Origin: Flavobacteriales bacterium
GTDB lineage: Bacteria > Bacteroidota > Bacteroidia > Flavobacteriales_F > PHOS-HE28
Assembly: GCA_016710965.1 (NCBI GenBank)
Contig: JADJTW010000005.1
Location: 203,317 to 267,316 of the forward strand
Direction of reading: 5' to 3'
DNA: 64,000 bases
The notes beneath the pieces are model-generated. The model saw nothing but the letters and a program-made list of their open reading frames with translations. It was not told the origin of the DNA and ran no database searches. The position numbers and the translations under genes were made by a program. Numbering within the stretch: position 1 is the stretch's first letter; each line of letters starts with the position of its first letter. Shown here one piece after another: positions 44,805-53,377 of the stretch.

Positions 44805-45869
44805 ATGCGCGTTCCATTCCGCTCTTCCCTGCTGCTGCTCCCCTTGGCCATGGCCTGTTCCACGCCCGAGCAGCCCGCGTTGCCGCCCGGAGCACCCGTT
44901 GATGCGGTATCCATGCGGGCCGCTGAAGCATTGCGGCAAGAGGCACTCACGTTCTTCCATCCGCTGCCTGAAGTAGTAGAGCATCCGGCGGGTCCGGATA
45001 CACCGGAAAAGGTCGTCTTGGGCAACAAGCTCTTCCTGGATCCGCAACTGTCGGAGGATGGCACCATCAGTTGCAACTCCTGTCATCGGCTCGATGGCTA
45101 TGGCGTGGACAACACGCCCACCTCAACGGGTGTGCGAGGCCAGCACGGCGGGCGCAACTCACCATCGGTATACAACGCCGCACTGCACAACATGCAATTC
45201 TGGGACGGGCGAGCGACCGACGTGGAGCAACAGGCCGGCATGCCGGTGCTCAATCCGGTGGAAATGGCCATCCCATCGGAGGCATTCCTGATCAGGCGAT
45301 TGAAGGCCGCACCAGATTATCCGGCCCTGTTCAAAGCGGCCTTCCCAGCGGACAAGGATCCACTGACCTATGCCAATATCCGCGAAGCCATCGGGGCTTT
45401 CGAGCGTACGTTGTTGACCCCCTCGCGCTTCGATGATTTCCTGAAAGGGAATACCAGTGCCCTGACACCCGCAGAGACCGCTGGCCTCAGCACTTTCCTC
45501 GAAGTGGGTTGCACGAATTGCCACAACGGCACCGCGGTCGGGGGTACCATGCTCCAGAAATTCGGTGTCCATCAGGATTTCCGCCCGTTGACCGGCAGTT
45601 CCGCAGAGGATCAAGGCCGCAAGCAGGTCACCGGCACAGAAGCGGATCGCGATGTGTTCAAGGTGCCCGCCCTGAGGAACGTAACGAAGACAGCACCCTA
45701 TTTCCACGACGGCCGGGTCGCTCAGCTCGATTCCGCCATCCGGATCATGGCCAAAGTGCAGCTTGCCAAAGAACTCACCGATCAACAGTTGAGCGAGTTG
45801 AAGACATTCCTCGAAGCACTGACCGGTACGCTGCCGAAAACCGTGACCACGACCCCTGCCCAGCCCTAG
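44805..45869 (+). CDS. Di-heme cytochrome c peroxidase (CCP/MauG type)
   Basis: The start at MRVPFRSSLLLLPLAMACST gives a lipoprotein-like signal with LAMAC. Two heme motifs are present: CNSCH (N-terminal peroxidatic heme) and CTNCH (electron-transfer heme), with RNSPSVYNAALHNMQFWDGR between and KTAPYFHDGRVAQLDSAI after. At 354 residues the length fits. It should reduce H2O2 in the periplasm with electrons from a small cytochrome or quinol. It is convergent with the FNT channel. Confidence 0.94.
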   Translation: MRVPFRSSLLLLPLAMACSTPEQPALPPGAPVDAVSMRAAEALRQEALTFFHPLPEVVEHPAGPDTPEKVVLGNKLFLDPQLSEDGTISCNSCHRLDGYGVDNTPTSTGVRGQHGGRNSPSVYNAALHNMQFWDGRATDVEQQAGMPVLNPVEMAIPSEAFLIRRLKAAPDYPALFKAAFPADKDPLTYANIREAIGAFERTLLTPSRFDDFLKGNTSALTPAETAGLSTFLEVGCTNCHNGTAVGGTMLQKFGVHQDFRPLTGSSAEDQGRKQVTGTEADRDVFKVPALRNVTKTAPYFHDGRVAQLDSAIRIMAKVQLAKELTDQQLSELKTFLEALTGTLPKTVTTTPAQP

Positions 45870-45891
45870 ATCATGATGCGGAGCCCAGCCC

Positions 45892-46707
45892 TCAGGCGCG
45901 AGCTTGGCGGCGATAGATGAGGTGATACACCAACGCCACCAGCACGCTGCCTCCCACCAGATTGCCCAGGATCACCGGCATCAGGTTGTGGATCAAGCCC
46001 GTCCAGGAGATGGCTTCGGAACCCGCCAACGCACTCCCCTTCAGCATAAGGCCCATGGGAATGAAATACATGTTGGCCACGCTGTGCTCGAAGCCCGCTG
46101 CCACGAAGGCCGAGATCGGGAACACGATGGCCACCGCCTTGTCAACAACACTCCGGCCGGCGAAGGCCATCCACACGGCAAGGCATACGAGGATGTTGCA
46201 CATGACCCCACTGAAGAACGCCGGTACGAAGGATATGGAGCATTTCGCAGAAGCTATCCTGATGTACTGAGCTGCTATCTCTCCATGGTTCATATCCGTA
46301 TGGCCGGAACAATAGACGAGCAAAGCCAAACCGGACGCACCGATCAAATTGGCAACGCACACGATGGACCAGTTGCGCAGGACTTCGCCTGTTGTGATCC
46401 GTCCATCGGCCCATGCCATGGCCAGCAGGTTATTGCCGGTGAAGAGCTCGGCCCCGGCGACAGCCACCAGGAACAATCCAAGGGAGAAGACCAGGCCGCC
46501 CAAAAGTCGGTTTCCCGCGAAACCGAGAGAGGGATCCGACGCGACCAAGGTGGAGCACATGGCCCCGAGGCCGATGAACGCGCCGGCCAGGATTCCGAGC
46601 ATCATCAACGGGATCAACGGAAGGCGTGCCTTGGCCACACCGATCTTTTCGACCCGTTCTGCTATTTCCGCAGGGGTGAATGCGTCCGATCCAAGAACAT
46701 CTGGCAT
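45892..46707 (-). CDS. Formate/nitrite transporter (FNT) family channel
   Basis: The 271-residue protein has six helices with FNT signatures: GILAGAFIGLGAMCSTLVAS, GAELFTGNNLLAMAWADGRI, NLIGASGLALLVYCSGH, SFVPAFFSGVMCNILVCLAV and FVAAGFEHSVANMYFIPMGL, the last holding the conserved central histidine. Members move formate, nitrite, lactate or hydrosulfide. The window gives no partner enzyme to decide. It is divergent from the AI-2E-family gene. Confidence 0.94.
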   Translation of the reverse strand: MPDVLGSDAFTPAEIAERVEKIGVAKARLPLIPLMMLGILAGAFIGLGAMCSTLVASDPSLGFAGNRLLGGLVFSLGLFLVAVAGAELFTGNNLLAMAWADGRITTGEVLRNWSIVCVANLIGASGLALLVYCSGHTDMNHGEIAAQYIRIASAKCSISFVPAFFSGVMCNILVCLAVWMAFAGRSVVDKAVAIVFPISAFVAAGFEHSVANMYFIPMGLMLKGSALAGSEAISWTGLIHNLMPVILGNLVGGSVLVALVYHLIYRRQARA

Positions 46708-46827
46708 GCTGGGTTCGCAGGTAAAGAGGCCTCGCTATGGCGAACAAGATATCCTGCGGAACCGATGCAAGTGCGATCTTGCTCGGCGCCGTCGCTGTGA
46801 TCGGAAACCACGCTAGTGCGCCACCGG

Positions 46828-47890
46828 ATGCCATCAGCCACCCAACGCCTTCGAGACCAATTGTTGATCGCATTGGCAGTGATCGCATTCCTATACATGG
46901 GGCGCGCGGTCCTTGTGCCGCTGGCATACGGTCTCCTCACCGCCATGGTGCTCTATCCCTTTGTAGCAGGCCTGGAAAGGAGAGGGGTGAACCGCGTTAT
47001 TGCCATCGTGGTCGGGTTGGTGGCCGTTACCGCAGTGTTCGCGGGAATCGGCTTCCTGCTCCTGTGGGAGCTGCACACCTTCATCAACGACCTGCCCACG
47101 CTCTACTCCAAGGCGAATGTGGACCTGGTGGCCCTTCGCGCGTGGCTTATGCGCACATTCAGCCTGTCGCCCGCCGAGCAGACTACCTGGGCCGCAGACC
47201 TCTTTGGTCGCCTGCCGGGCAGTCTCGGTCCCTTGTTCATCAAGACCGCCGATGTGATCTTCGGAATGGTGTTCAACGTCTTCATCATTCCGGTCTTCGC
47301 AGCGCTGTTGCTCTACGACCGCCGTGTGCTGGTGAGCGCGGTCGTGGCGATCGCTGGTCCGGAACTGAAAGCACGCATGCCCTCCATCCTTCATGGCAGC
47401 ATCCATCGGTTCTCCAGCTTCATCCTGGGGATGGTGAAGGTGTATGCCATCGTGGGCGTGCTCAACAGTATCGGGCTGCTTCTGCTCGGTGTTCCCAACG
47501 CCATCCTGTTCGGCATGCTCACGGCATTGCTCACCATCATCCCCTATGTGGGCATCCTGCTCAGCTCATTGCTGCCCATCTCCGTGGCCTGGATCACCAC
47601 GGGCAGCATCTGGTCGCCCATCGGTGTGGTCGCTGTGTTCACCCTCGTGCAATACCTCGAAGCCAACATCATCTTCCCCAAGGTGGTGGGCGCACAACTG
47701 GGGCTTAACACGCTTGCTTCCATCGTTATCGTGCTCGTAGGCGCATTTGCTCTGGGGCGTATCCGGGATGATCCTCTTGATGCCGTTCGTCTCCATCGCG
47801 CTGATCATCGCTGAAGATGTTCCGGGGTGGCGGCCCTTGCGCCTGTTGGTCGGACGACCAGGACCGGAGGAACCTGCATCCCGCTCCTGA
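46828..47890 (+). CDS. AI-2E family transporter (one frameshift near the C-terminus)
   Basis: About seven helices and the family segments YPFVAGLERRGVNRVIAIVV, MLTALLTIIPYVGILLSSLL and VQYLEANIIFPKVVGAQLGL identify the AI-2E transporter/permease family. The frame then breaks at GGGG (47754-47757). Dropping one G restores GVSGMILLMPFVSIALIIAE and a stop at 47888-47890, while the unshifted frame ends early at 47814. The start is either the GTG at 46816 or this ATG. Transport substrate unknown. Proposed roles range from autoinducer export to Na+/H+ exchange. Confidence 0.85.
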
Positions 47891-48040
47891 AGGCGTATGG
47901 TGCTGGCGAGGAACGGATCCGTGCCCGCAGCACCTTTCCAGTGAGTCGTTGTCCGGAACAGCGAATTCCACTACCCGCTGCCTTCCGGACAGGCAGGGTG
48001 ATCGCTCGGCCGACCATCTTTGCTGAACAGATCGCCCGCC

Positions 48041-48463
48041 ATGGCCAAAGCAGAGCTCAAGACCAAGGTGAACACCGCCAGCGTGGACGCCTTCATTGCC
48101 AGACAACCCGAGACCGTTGCTTCTGATTGCCGCACCATCATCAAGCTGATGAAGAGGGCCACGGGCGAGGAGCCGGAGATGTGGGGCACCAGCATCGTGG
48201 GCTTCGGGCGTTACGCCTACGAGGGTGCGAGCGGGCGTTCTGGCGAATGGATGATCACCGGTTTCAGTCCACGCAAGACGAACCTGACCATCTACATCAT
48301 GATGGGCTTCGAGAAGGAAGCGGCCTTGATGAAGAAGCTGGGCAAGCACAGCACGGGCAAGAGCTGCCTGTACATCAAGAGGCTGAGCGATGTGGATATG
48401 GAATTGCTGGAAGAGCTTGTCGTGAAGGGCGTGAAGGCGCTGGCCAAGTCACGCGTCAAGTAG
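48041..48463 (+). CDS. DUF1801 family protein
   Basis: The 140-residue protein starts MAKAELKTKVNTASVDAFIA and has WGTSIVGFGRYAYEGASGRS, WMITGFSPRKTNLTIYIMMG and KHSTGKSCLYIKRLSDVD, which match the YdhG-like DUF1801 fold. Function unknown. It is 35 bases upstream of the monooxygenase-like gene. Confidence 0.88.
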   Translation: MAKAELKTKVNTASVDAFIARQPETVASDCRTIIKLMKRATGEEPEMWGTSIVGFGRYAYEGASGRSGEWMITGFSPRKTNLTIYIMMGFEKEAALMKKLGKHSTGKSCLYIKRLSDVDMELLEELVVKGVKALAKSRVK

Positions 48464-48498
48464 TGGGGGATGCGACTTTGCCGATCATAACGCACACC

Positions 48499-48843
48499 AT
48501 GAGCGAGATCACGGGTATAGCAAGGCAGAAGATCCATCCCGGAAAATTGGACGAGTTCAAGCGCCTCGCTGCTGAATGCATGCGCTCTGCGCGCGAAAAG
48601 GACACCGGCACATTGCAATACGACTTCTACTTCAATGCCGACGAGACGGAGTGCATCGTGTACGAGCGCTATCGCGATTCAGCCGCTCTGCTGGAACATA
48701 CGCAGAACCTCGGTGATCTTATGGGCAGGATCATGGCGATCTGCACCACAACGGGTGAGGTGCTCGGCGAGCCCAACACCGAACTGGCCAAAGGGCTCGC
48801 GAGTTATGGGGTGCCGGTGTACAGGCCGTACCTGAAGCTCTGA
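48499..48843 (+). CDS. Antibiotic biosynthesis monooxygenase (ABM)-like protein
   Basis: The 114-residue protein has the ABM dimeric alpha/beta-barrel pattern: GIARQKIHPGKLDEFKRLAA, DTGTLQYDFYFNADETECIV and YERYRDSAALLEHTQNLGDL. Relatives are cofactor-free quinone monooxygenases or detoxification proteins. The role here is unknown. A methyltransferase gene follows after 6 bases. Confidence 0.85.
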   Translation: MSEITGIARQKIHPGKLDEFKRLAAECMRSAREKDTGTLQYDFYFNADETECIVYERYRDSAALLEHTQNLGDLMGRIMAICTTTGEVLGEPNTELAKGLASYGVPVYRPYLKL

Positions 48844-48849
48844 TCGGCT

Positions 48850-49389
48850 TTGGACCATCGCGATGCGGTAGACCTGATAAGCAACGCGCCGCTGGCGCAC
48901 GGTGCGCCGCAGCGCTGGGCCGAGCTCGGTTGCGGCACGGGCACCTTCACGCGGGCGCTCGCCGATCTGCTGCCACCGGGAAGCAGCATCACCGCCGTGG
49001 ATCGCGACGCCTCGGCATTGGACCAGATGCCGGAACAACACGGAAGAACGCGCATCACGAAGCACCTTGGCGATTTCACGACCGGGCCTTTACCGGTGAG
49101 GGACCTGGACGGTATCCTCCTCGCGAACGCCTTGCACTTTGTGCGCGACCAGTCGGACTTCATCCGGCGTGTGAGCGAATCCCTCAAGAGCACAGGAACT
49201 TTCCTGCTGGTGGAGTACGACACGGACACTCCGAACCCTTGGGTGCCGCATCCCTTGTCCTTCGTTGCGCTCTCGGAACTGTTCAAGGCATCCGGCTTTC
49301 GAACCGTGAAGCGTCTCTTCGATTGGCCTTCCGCGTTCGGACGTGCACGGTTGTATTCCGCGTGGGCGGAAAGGGACGGGGTGGGATAG
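48850..49389 (+). CDS. SAM-dependent methyltransferase
   Basis: The 179-residue protein begins at a TTG (MDHRDAVDLISNAPLAHGAP). It has motif I in RWAELGCGTGTFTRALADL, TAVDRDASALDQMP, DGILLANALHFVRDQSDFI and LLVEYDTDTPNPWVPHPL. The start is uncertain because no ATG is near. It is the last of three closely spaced genes. The substrate is unknown. Confidence 0.82.
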   Translation: MDHRDAVDLISNAPLAHGAPQRWAELGCGTGTFTRALADLLPPGSSITAVDRDASALDQMPEQHGRTRITKHLGDFTTGPLPVRDLDGILLANALHFVRDQSDFIRRVSESLKSTGTFLLVEYDTDTPNPWVPHPLSFVALSELFKASGFRTVKRLFDWPSAFGRARLYSAWAERDGVG

Positions 49390-49395
49390 GCGCCC

Positions 49396-49587
49396 CTACT
49401 TGGCGACCACCACGTTCCTGCCCAGCGTTTTGAAGCGCTCGCCGTTCGCTTGCACAACCGTGATGGTCAAGTGGCCCGTCTTGCTCACGTTCAGGTCGCG
49501 CGCGATGCCGCTTTTGCCCTTGTGCGTGCCGGCCACCACCATGCAGTGGTCACCGTCCTTCAGTTGCGGGGTCATTGCGGTGGGCAT
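49396..49587 (-). CDS. Small KOW-domain protein
   Basis: The 63-residue protein (MPTAMTPQLKDGDHCMVVAG) carries a KOW motif: LKDGDHCMVVAGTHKGKSGI, then DLNVSKTGHLTITV and ERFKTLGRNVVV. KOW folds bind RNA or ribosomes, as in ribosomal protein L24 and NusG. A shorter start at MTPQ is equally possible. It is convergent with the methyltransferase gene. Confidence 0.7.
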   Translation of the reverse strand: MPTAMTPQLKDGDHCMVVAGTHKGKSGIARDLNVSKTGHLTITVVQANGERFKTLGRNVVVAK

Positions 49588-49654
49588 GGGGTGAGGTTCG
49601 CGATGCAAAATAGGACGGCACGCGTGAATTCATGCCTGGGCAAAAACGACGGGG

Positions 49655-50383
49655 TTATTCCGCATGGCCCGCCCGCTTCGCATGAAGGATCGCGAGCAGT
49701 TCATCATAGTCGACGGCCACGGCGCCACCGAAGCGGTAGGTCTCGCGCACTTCGCTGAACCGGCGGAACCATTCGGCATCATGCAGGGCGCACAGGAACA
49801 CCTGCCCCAGCAGCTCCCGATCCATCCAATAGATGGACGGCGGCAGGGCATCCCAGCGCGCTTGTATCCGCGCCACCTGGTCCGGTGTGGGCTTCGGGAG
49901 ATCGGCAATGAGATCCTTCATGGCATTGATGGCGTATTGCGCGGTGTCCTCATGCACCCGTAGCACATAGTACGTCCGCCAGCAAGGCCGCGTGGCCAGA
50001 TGCATGTCCGGTCCGGTCGGCAGGGAACGCAATTCGTCCACCACGAGCATGCCACCGGACACGGTGATGTGGCAATCGTGCAGCGCGCTTTGTGTGCGCA
50101 GCGGCCTAAGGGTGAACGTGCCGCAGGAACGGATGGTGAACTCGCCGTAGACGAAGGGCGTGACCGAGCGATCGATCTTTCCACAAAGGGCGGCATCGAA
50201 ACGGGGAACGATGTGGAATACCGTGTCCGGCTCTTGAACCACTTCCGCGCCGAGATCCGAGCACACGCATGCGCGCACCGCTTGGGCCATCGCGCGTGGG
50301 GCCGTGCCGATGAACGATGCAACGGCGATCAGTCCGCTTTGCAGCAGTGCTACCGCTGAATTTCGGAAGTTGCGTGGCATCAT
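49655..50383 (-). CDS. Secreted hypothetical protein
   Basis: The start at MMPRNFRNSAVALLQSGLIA gives a signal peptide ending near AMAQA. Four Cys (VRACVCSDLG, AALCGKI, IRSCGTF, HDCHITV) suggest disulfides in the mature domain. The C-terminal third is helical (NAMKDLIADLPKPTPDQVAR, HDAEWFRRFSEVRETYRFGG). I do not recognise the family. A diverged copy of the local hairpin repeat lies upstream. Confidence 0.55.
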   Translation of the reverse strand: MMPRNFRNSAVALLQSGLIAVASFIGTAPRAMAQAVRACVCSDLGAEVVQEPDTVFHIVPRFDAALCGKIDRSVTPFVYGEFTIRSCGTFTLRPLRTQSALHDCHITVSGGMLVVDELRSLPTGPDMHLATRPCWRTYYVLRVHEDTAQYAINAMKDLIADLPKPTPDQVARIQARWDALPPSIYWMDRELLGQVFLCALHDAEWFRRFSEVRETYRFGGAVAVDYDELLAILHAKRAGHAE

Positions 50384-50442
50384 CGTGAAAAGGTAGTGGG
50401 TTTCCGGGGCGATCATGATCGGCTCCAACGCAACAAACCCAC

Positions 50443-50482
50443 CTATTGGAATGGGAACCGGTTCAACCGATAGCCGATCCCA
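50443..50482. repeat. Diverged partial copy of the dispersed hairpin repeat
   Basis: The segment around TATTGGAATGGGAACCGGTT and TCAACCGATAG matches the core CAATTGGAAAGGGGACCGGT / TCAAC(A/C)GGTAG of the better copies at 52393-53287, with about one mismatch in five. Only the central part is recognisable. Confidence 0.55.
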
Positions 50483-50534
50483 TCCACCCTGGACCACGCA
50501 TGCGCATGGTCGCTGCCAGCCGCGCGAACGACCG

Positions 50535-51608
50535 CTACTTGTAGGCTACCGCTGCGCTCGTCGGTCCCGCAAGTGGGATCAACGCCGTGCGGCCGAAGCC
50601 TGCGGCCTTGGCCCAACGCTCGAAGTCGGCGAAGGTGTAGTCGAAGCCATCGCTGGTCTCGATCAGCATGTTCAGGCTCATCATCAGGCCGAACACGTTC
50701 TCGCGTCGCTCGTTGTCGATCACGTTCTCGATGGCCACGAAGGCGCCTCCCGCAGGCAAGGCATCGTAGGCCTTGCGCATCAAGGTGATCTTCTTCTCCT
50801 CATCCCAATCGTGCAGGATGTTGCCCATGGTGATCACGTCCGCCTTCGGGAAGGCATCCGCGAAGAAGTCGCCAGCGGCGGCCTTCACACGGTCGGTGAG
50901 CTGGAAGTGGGCGATGTTGCCTTGCGTGATCGGCAGCACCGGAGGCAGGTCGAAGCTGGTGCAGTGCATGTGCGGCTGGTGCTTGGCCACCATCAAGGAA
51001 AGGTGACCACCTGAGCCACCGATGTCCACCAAGGTCTTGCTCTTCGAGAAATCGAACTGCTGCGCGAAGGACATGAAGGCGCCCATCTGCACACCGGCCA
51101 TGGCGTTGATGAAGCCCTGCAATTTCGCGGGGTCGCTATAAAGCTTGCCGAAGAAATCGTCGCCGGTCTTCGCCTCGTTCTGTTGTTGCCCGGTGCGCAA
51201 GGCCGTGCTCAGGTCGCCCCAGAAATCATACAGCCGATCATCGGCCATCTCCAGGATGCCACCGAGGTAGCTGGGCTTCTTCTTGTCCAGGAAGAAGGCC
51301 GTATCCGCGCCGTTGCTATAAACGGCATCGGCCATCAGCCCTTTGCGCTCCAAGAAGCCGAAGTGGGTGAGGGTATCGAGGAAATCCAGTGCGTGACGGT
51401 CCGTGCAAGCCCAACCCAAGGTCTGCTTGATCTGCACAGCGGACCTGCTGCCTTGCATAGCGAGGTGCGTGAAGAGCTCGCTGCGCACGGCGGTGAGCAG
51501 GATCTTGGAAGCCCAGAAGCCCATGCCGATCTTCATGATCATTTCGGGCGTGGGGTGGGCGGCGTTACCCGTGTTGGTCTTTGCGGCGGGAGCGGTGGCG
51601 GTTTCCAT
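50535..51608 (-). CDS. O-methyltransferase-like SAM-dependent methyltransferase
   Basis: The start METATAPAAKTNTGNAAHPT was chosen; the longer frame reaches into the regulator gene. The 357-residue protein has the N-terminal winged-helix dimerisation domain (KIGMGFWASKILLTAVRSEL) and the C-terminal SAM domain of the O-methyltransferase 2 family: LVDIGGSGGHLSLMVAKHQP, TSFDLPPVLPITQGNIAH, ADVITMGNILHDWDEEKKIT and the general base His in NILHDW. It probably acts on a phenolic or quinone-like small molecule. A Crp-type regulator lies 60 bases upstream. Confidence 0.9.
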   Translation of the reverse strand: METATAPAAKTNTGNAAHPTPEMIMKIGMGFWASKILLTAVRSELFTHLAMQGSRSAVQIKQTLGWACTDRHALDFLDTLTHFGFLERKGLMADAVYSNGADTAFFLDKKKPSYLGGILEMADDRLYDFWGDLSTALRTGQQQNEAKTGDDFFGKLYSDPAKLQGFINAMAGVQMGAFMSFAQQFDFSKSKTLVDIGGSGGHLSLMVAKHQPHMHCTSFDLPPVLPITQGNIAHFQLTDRVKAAAGDFFADAFPKADVITMGNILHDWDEEKKITLMRKAYDALPAGGAFVAIENVIDNERRENVFGLMMSLNMLIETSDGFDYTFADFERWAKAAGFGRTALIPLAGPTSAAVAYK

Positions 51609-51656
51609 GGTGTGTTCGTTTCTGGGGGTAAAACAAGCCCATCCCTGCACCACTCG

Positions 51657-51674
51657 CCTTAACCGTGGTTAAGG
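51657..51674. promoter_or_regulatory. Perfect dyad between Crp-type regulator and methyltransferase
   Basis: CCTTAACC and GGTTAAGG form perfect 8-base arms around GT. The dyad overlaps the regulator stop codon and lies 49 bases before the methyltransferase ATG. It may be an operator for that gene or a regulator-transcript hairpin. No T-run follows. Confidence 0.5.
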
Positions 51675-52280
51675 ATCGCGTTTGGTGTGGAGAACTCGCC
51701 TGCGCATCCGGCTCAAGGAGGGAGGTGCGATGTCGAGGTAACTGGCGATGTCCTGCAGGGCCACGCGCTGGAAGATGTCCGGCCGATGTTGCACCAAGGC
51801 GACCAGGCGTTCCTCCGCCGAGCAGGACTTCACTTCGATGAGGCGGTCGATCATCGCGCAGGCCATCTTCGTTTGCTTCTCGCGGTGCCATTCGCCGATG
51901 GAAGGGAAGCGCCGACCCAGCTCCTCGAATTCCTGGTGCGTGATGCAAAGCAGTTCCAGATCCTCGGCGGCCTCGATGAACTGTTTGCCTGGCCGTTGCG
52001 TCACGAAACTCTCATAGTCCCCCAGCCACCAATCCTCGAAGCCGAAGAAGAGCACGTGCTCCTTGCCCTTGGGGTCGATGGTGTAGCTGCGCGAGCAGCC
52101 CTTGTTCACGTAGGCGGTGTGTACGCATACCTCACCGGCACGCAGATGGAAGCCATGCCGTGGGATGCGCTTCACATGGAACTTCTCCTGCACCTGCGCG
52201 AATTCCCCATCGTGAAGACCGATCTCTGTGGTGAACAGGTTGACGAACGCGGGGCGGATGTCAACGCCGATGAGGGACAT
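51669..52280 (-). CDS. Crp/Fnr-family transcriptional regulator
   Basis: The start at MSLIGVDIRPAFVNLFTTEI was chosen over longer frames because codon use changes upstream. The 203-residue protein has a cyclic-nucleotide-binding-like beta-roll (HVKRIPRHGFHLRAGEV, DPKGKEHVLFFGFEDWWLGD, DLELLCITHQEFEELGRRFP) and a C-terminal winged helix (RVALQDIASYLDIAPPSLSR). No Fe-S Cys cluster is visible, so it is not an oxygen sensor of the Fnr type. It is immediately upstream of the methyltransferase, a likely target. Confidence 0.87.
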   Translation of the reverse strand: MSLIGVDIRPAFVNLFTTEIGLHDGEFAQVQEKFHVKRIPRHGFHLRAGEVCVHTAYVNKGCSRSYTIDPKGKEHVLFFGFEDWWLGDYESFVTQRPGKQFIEAAEDLELLCITHQEFEELGRRFPSIGEWHREKQTKMACAMIDRLIEVKSCSAEERLVALVQHRPDIFQRVALQDIASYLDIAPPSLSRMRRRVLHTKRDP

Positions 52281-52392
52281 GCGAGCAAGGTACGGACGTC
52301 GATCTGCGCCGCAGCTGCGGGAACGCGTTGTCACCCTGAGCAATGGCGTAGCGATGCTCCGCAAGGTGCGCAGCACATGAGGAGCCCAAGGG

Positions 52393-52562
52393 TGGCAACG
52401 CAATTATTGGGACCGCGTGATCCCTGCCTTCGGCAGGCAGGCGCGATGACGGGGAACACGAACGCATTGCGAAATACATCCGGGACAACCCCGCCAATTA
52501 GAAAGGGGACCGGTTCAACCGGTGATTGTGATGGCCCACGGATCGCAGATCCGCGGCAGCAC
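52393..52562. repeat. Dispersed hairpin repeat, copy A
   Basis: A full unit of about 170 bases in the gap between two minus-strand genes. It begins TGGCAACGCAATT and ends at CGGATCGCAGATCCGCGGCA. Inside are CCTGCC/GGCAGG and CGCA/TGCG hairpins, AACCCCGCCAATT, GGGGACCGGTTCAACCGGT and the CGGATC/GATCCG hairpin. The full 300-base gap upstream of the regulator holds nothing else I can recognise. Confidence 0.75.
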
Positions 52563-52580
52563 GGGCCATGACAATAGCGA

Positions 52581-53024
52581 TCAACGCGCGCGATAGCCCA
52601 ACCTGATATTCAACGAACCATCGGGCATGAAGTTCAAGGGCCCGACAGTTTCGATCTCCACGGTTTCCAAGCAGGAAGCGTTAGGGGAGTTCTGGCACAG
52701 CGATAGGAGAAAGGCCCGATCGCATTTCACGAACTGACCGGTCGCCAGGTCCATCTTCTTCATCAGTCGGCGCACTTCGCGTTTGCTGATGCCCGTGGCG
52801 TGCAAGAAGCCAAGCCGGTATGTAGCGCTGGTGTCCGCGATCCTCTCGAAGCCCGGGTGGTGCGCAAGAGCGGTGTCCGATACCACCACCACCTTCGCAT
52901 CGCAAGGGCAGGGTGAGCGTGCATCCAGCGGTTCCCCGGTTTGGGTGAGCAACAACAACGCGGCGATGGGGAGTAGGACGACCGAATGCATGGGGCGGTG
53001 AGCGAAGTTGGTTCTCTTCTCCAT
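52581..53024 (-). CDS. Secreted hypothetical protein between repeats
   Basis: The start at MEKRTNFAHRPMHSVVLLPI gives a basic n-region and a hydrophobic core ending near GEPLDA. A longer frame runs back through the tandem repeats and was rejected. The mature part has a Cys pair (SPCPCDAKVVVVSDTALAHH), KREVRRLMKKMDLATGQFVK and a disulfide-like QNSPNASCLETVEIETV. I recognise no family. It is bracketed by direct copies of the hairpin repeat. Confidence 0.55.
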   Translation of the reverse strand: MEKRTNFAHRPMHSVVLLPIAALLLLTQTGEPLDARSPCPCDAKVVVVSDTALAHHPGFERIADTSATYRLGFLHATGISKREVRRLMKKMDLATGQFVKCDRAFLLSLCQNSPNASCLETVEIETVGPLNFMPDGSLNIRLGYRAR

Positions 53025-53043
53025 TGTCCACAACCGTGCCGTA

Positions 53044-53206
53044 TGGCAACGCAATTCTGGGGACCACGTGATCCGCGATGGCGGGGAACACGAATCCGCC
53101 GTACGGCGGACGAAATACATCAGGGACAACCCCGCCAATTGGAAAGGGGACCGGTTCAACAGGTAGTGATGATGGCCCACGGATCGCAGATCCGCGGCAG
53201 CAGGGG
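53044..53206. repeat. Dispersed hairpin repeat, copy B
   Basis: It shares with copy A the start TGGCAACGCAATT, the block GGGGAACACGAA, the block GACAACCCCGCCAATT, GGAAAGGGGACCGGTTCAAC and the terminal hairpin GGATCGCAGATCCGCGGCAG, in the same orientation. At the inner hairpin position it has the 16-base palindrome of TCCGCCGT and ACGGCGGA where copy A has CGCATTGCG. Confidence 0.75.
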
Positions 53207-53287
53207 GACAACCCTGACAATTGGAAAGGGACCGGTTCAACAGGTAGTGATGATGGCCCACGGATCGCAGATCCGCGGCAGCAGGGG
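53207..53287. repeat. Tandem partial copy of the hairpin repeat
   Basis: The last 81 bases of copy B are repeated directly with few changes (GACAACCCTGACAATTGGAA, one G fewer before ACCGGTTCAAC). The segments TAGTGATGATGGCCCACGGA and TCGCAGATCCGCGGCAGCAG are identical in both units. The region from 53025 to 53377 contains no gene beside these repeats. Confidence 0.75.
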
Positions 53288-53377
53288 GTCCCAAAGCCGC
53301 GCGGCGCCAAATACCAACGGCAGGCGAAAAATGCGAGCGTCAGCATCGTGTGGACACGAAGCGTGCGCGGGTGGGCT

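Noticed and set aside
53126..53288. Possible CRISPR array
   Set aside because: Only two units with an 81-82 base period, repeats much longer than CRISPR repeats, no distinct spacers and no cas genes. They belong to the hairpin repeat family.
53025..53294. N-terminal extension of the small secreted protein giving a repeated peptide (SVGHHHYLLNRS twice)
   Set aside because: The peptide repeat is just the tandem DNA repeat read in frame. A signal-peptide start exists downstream.
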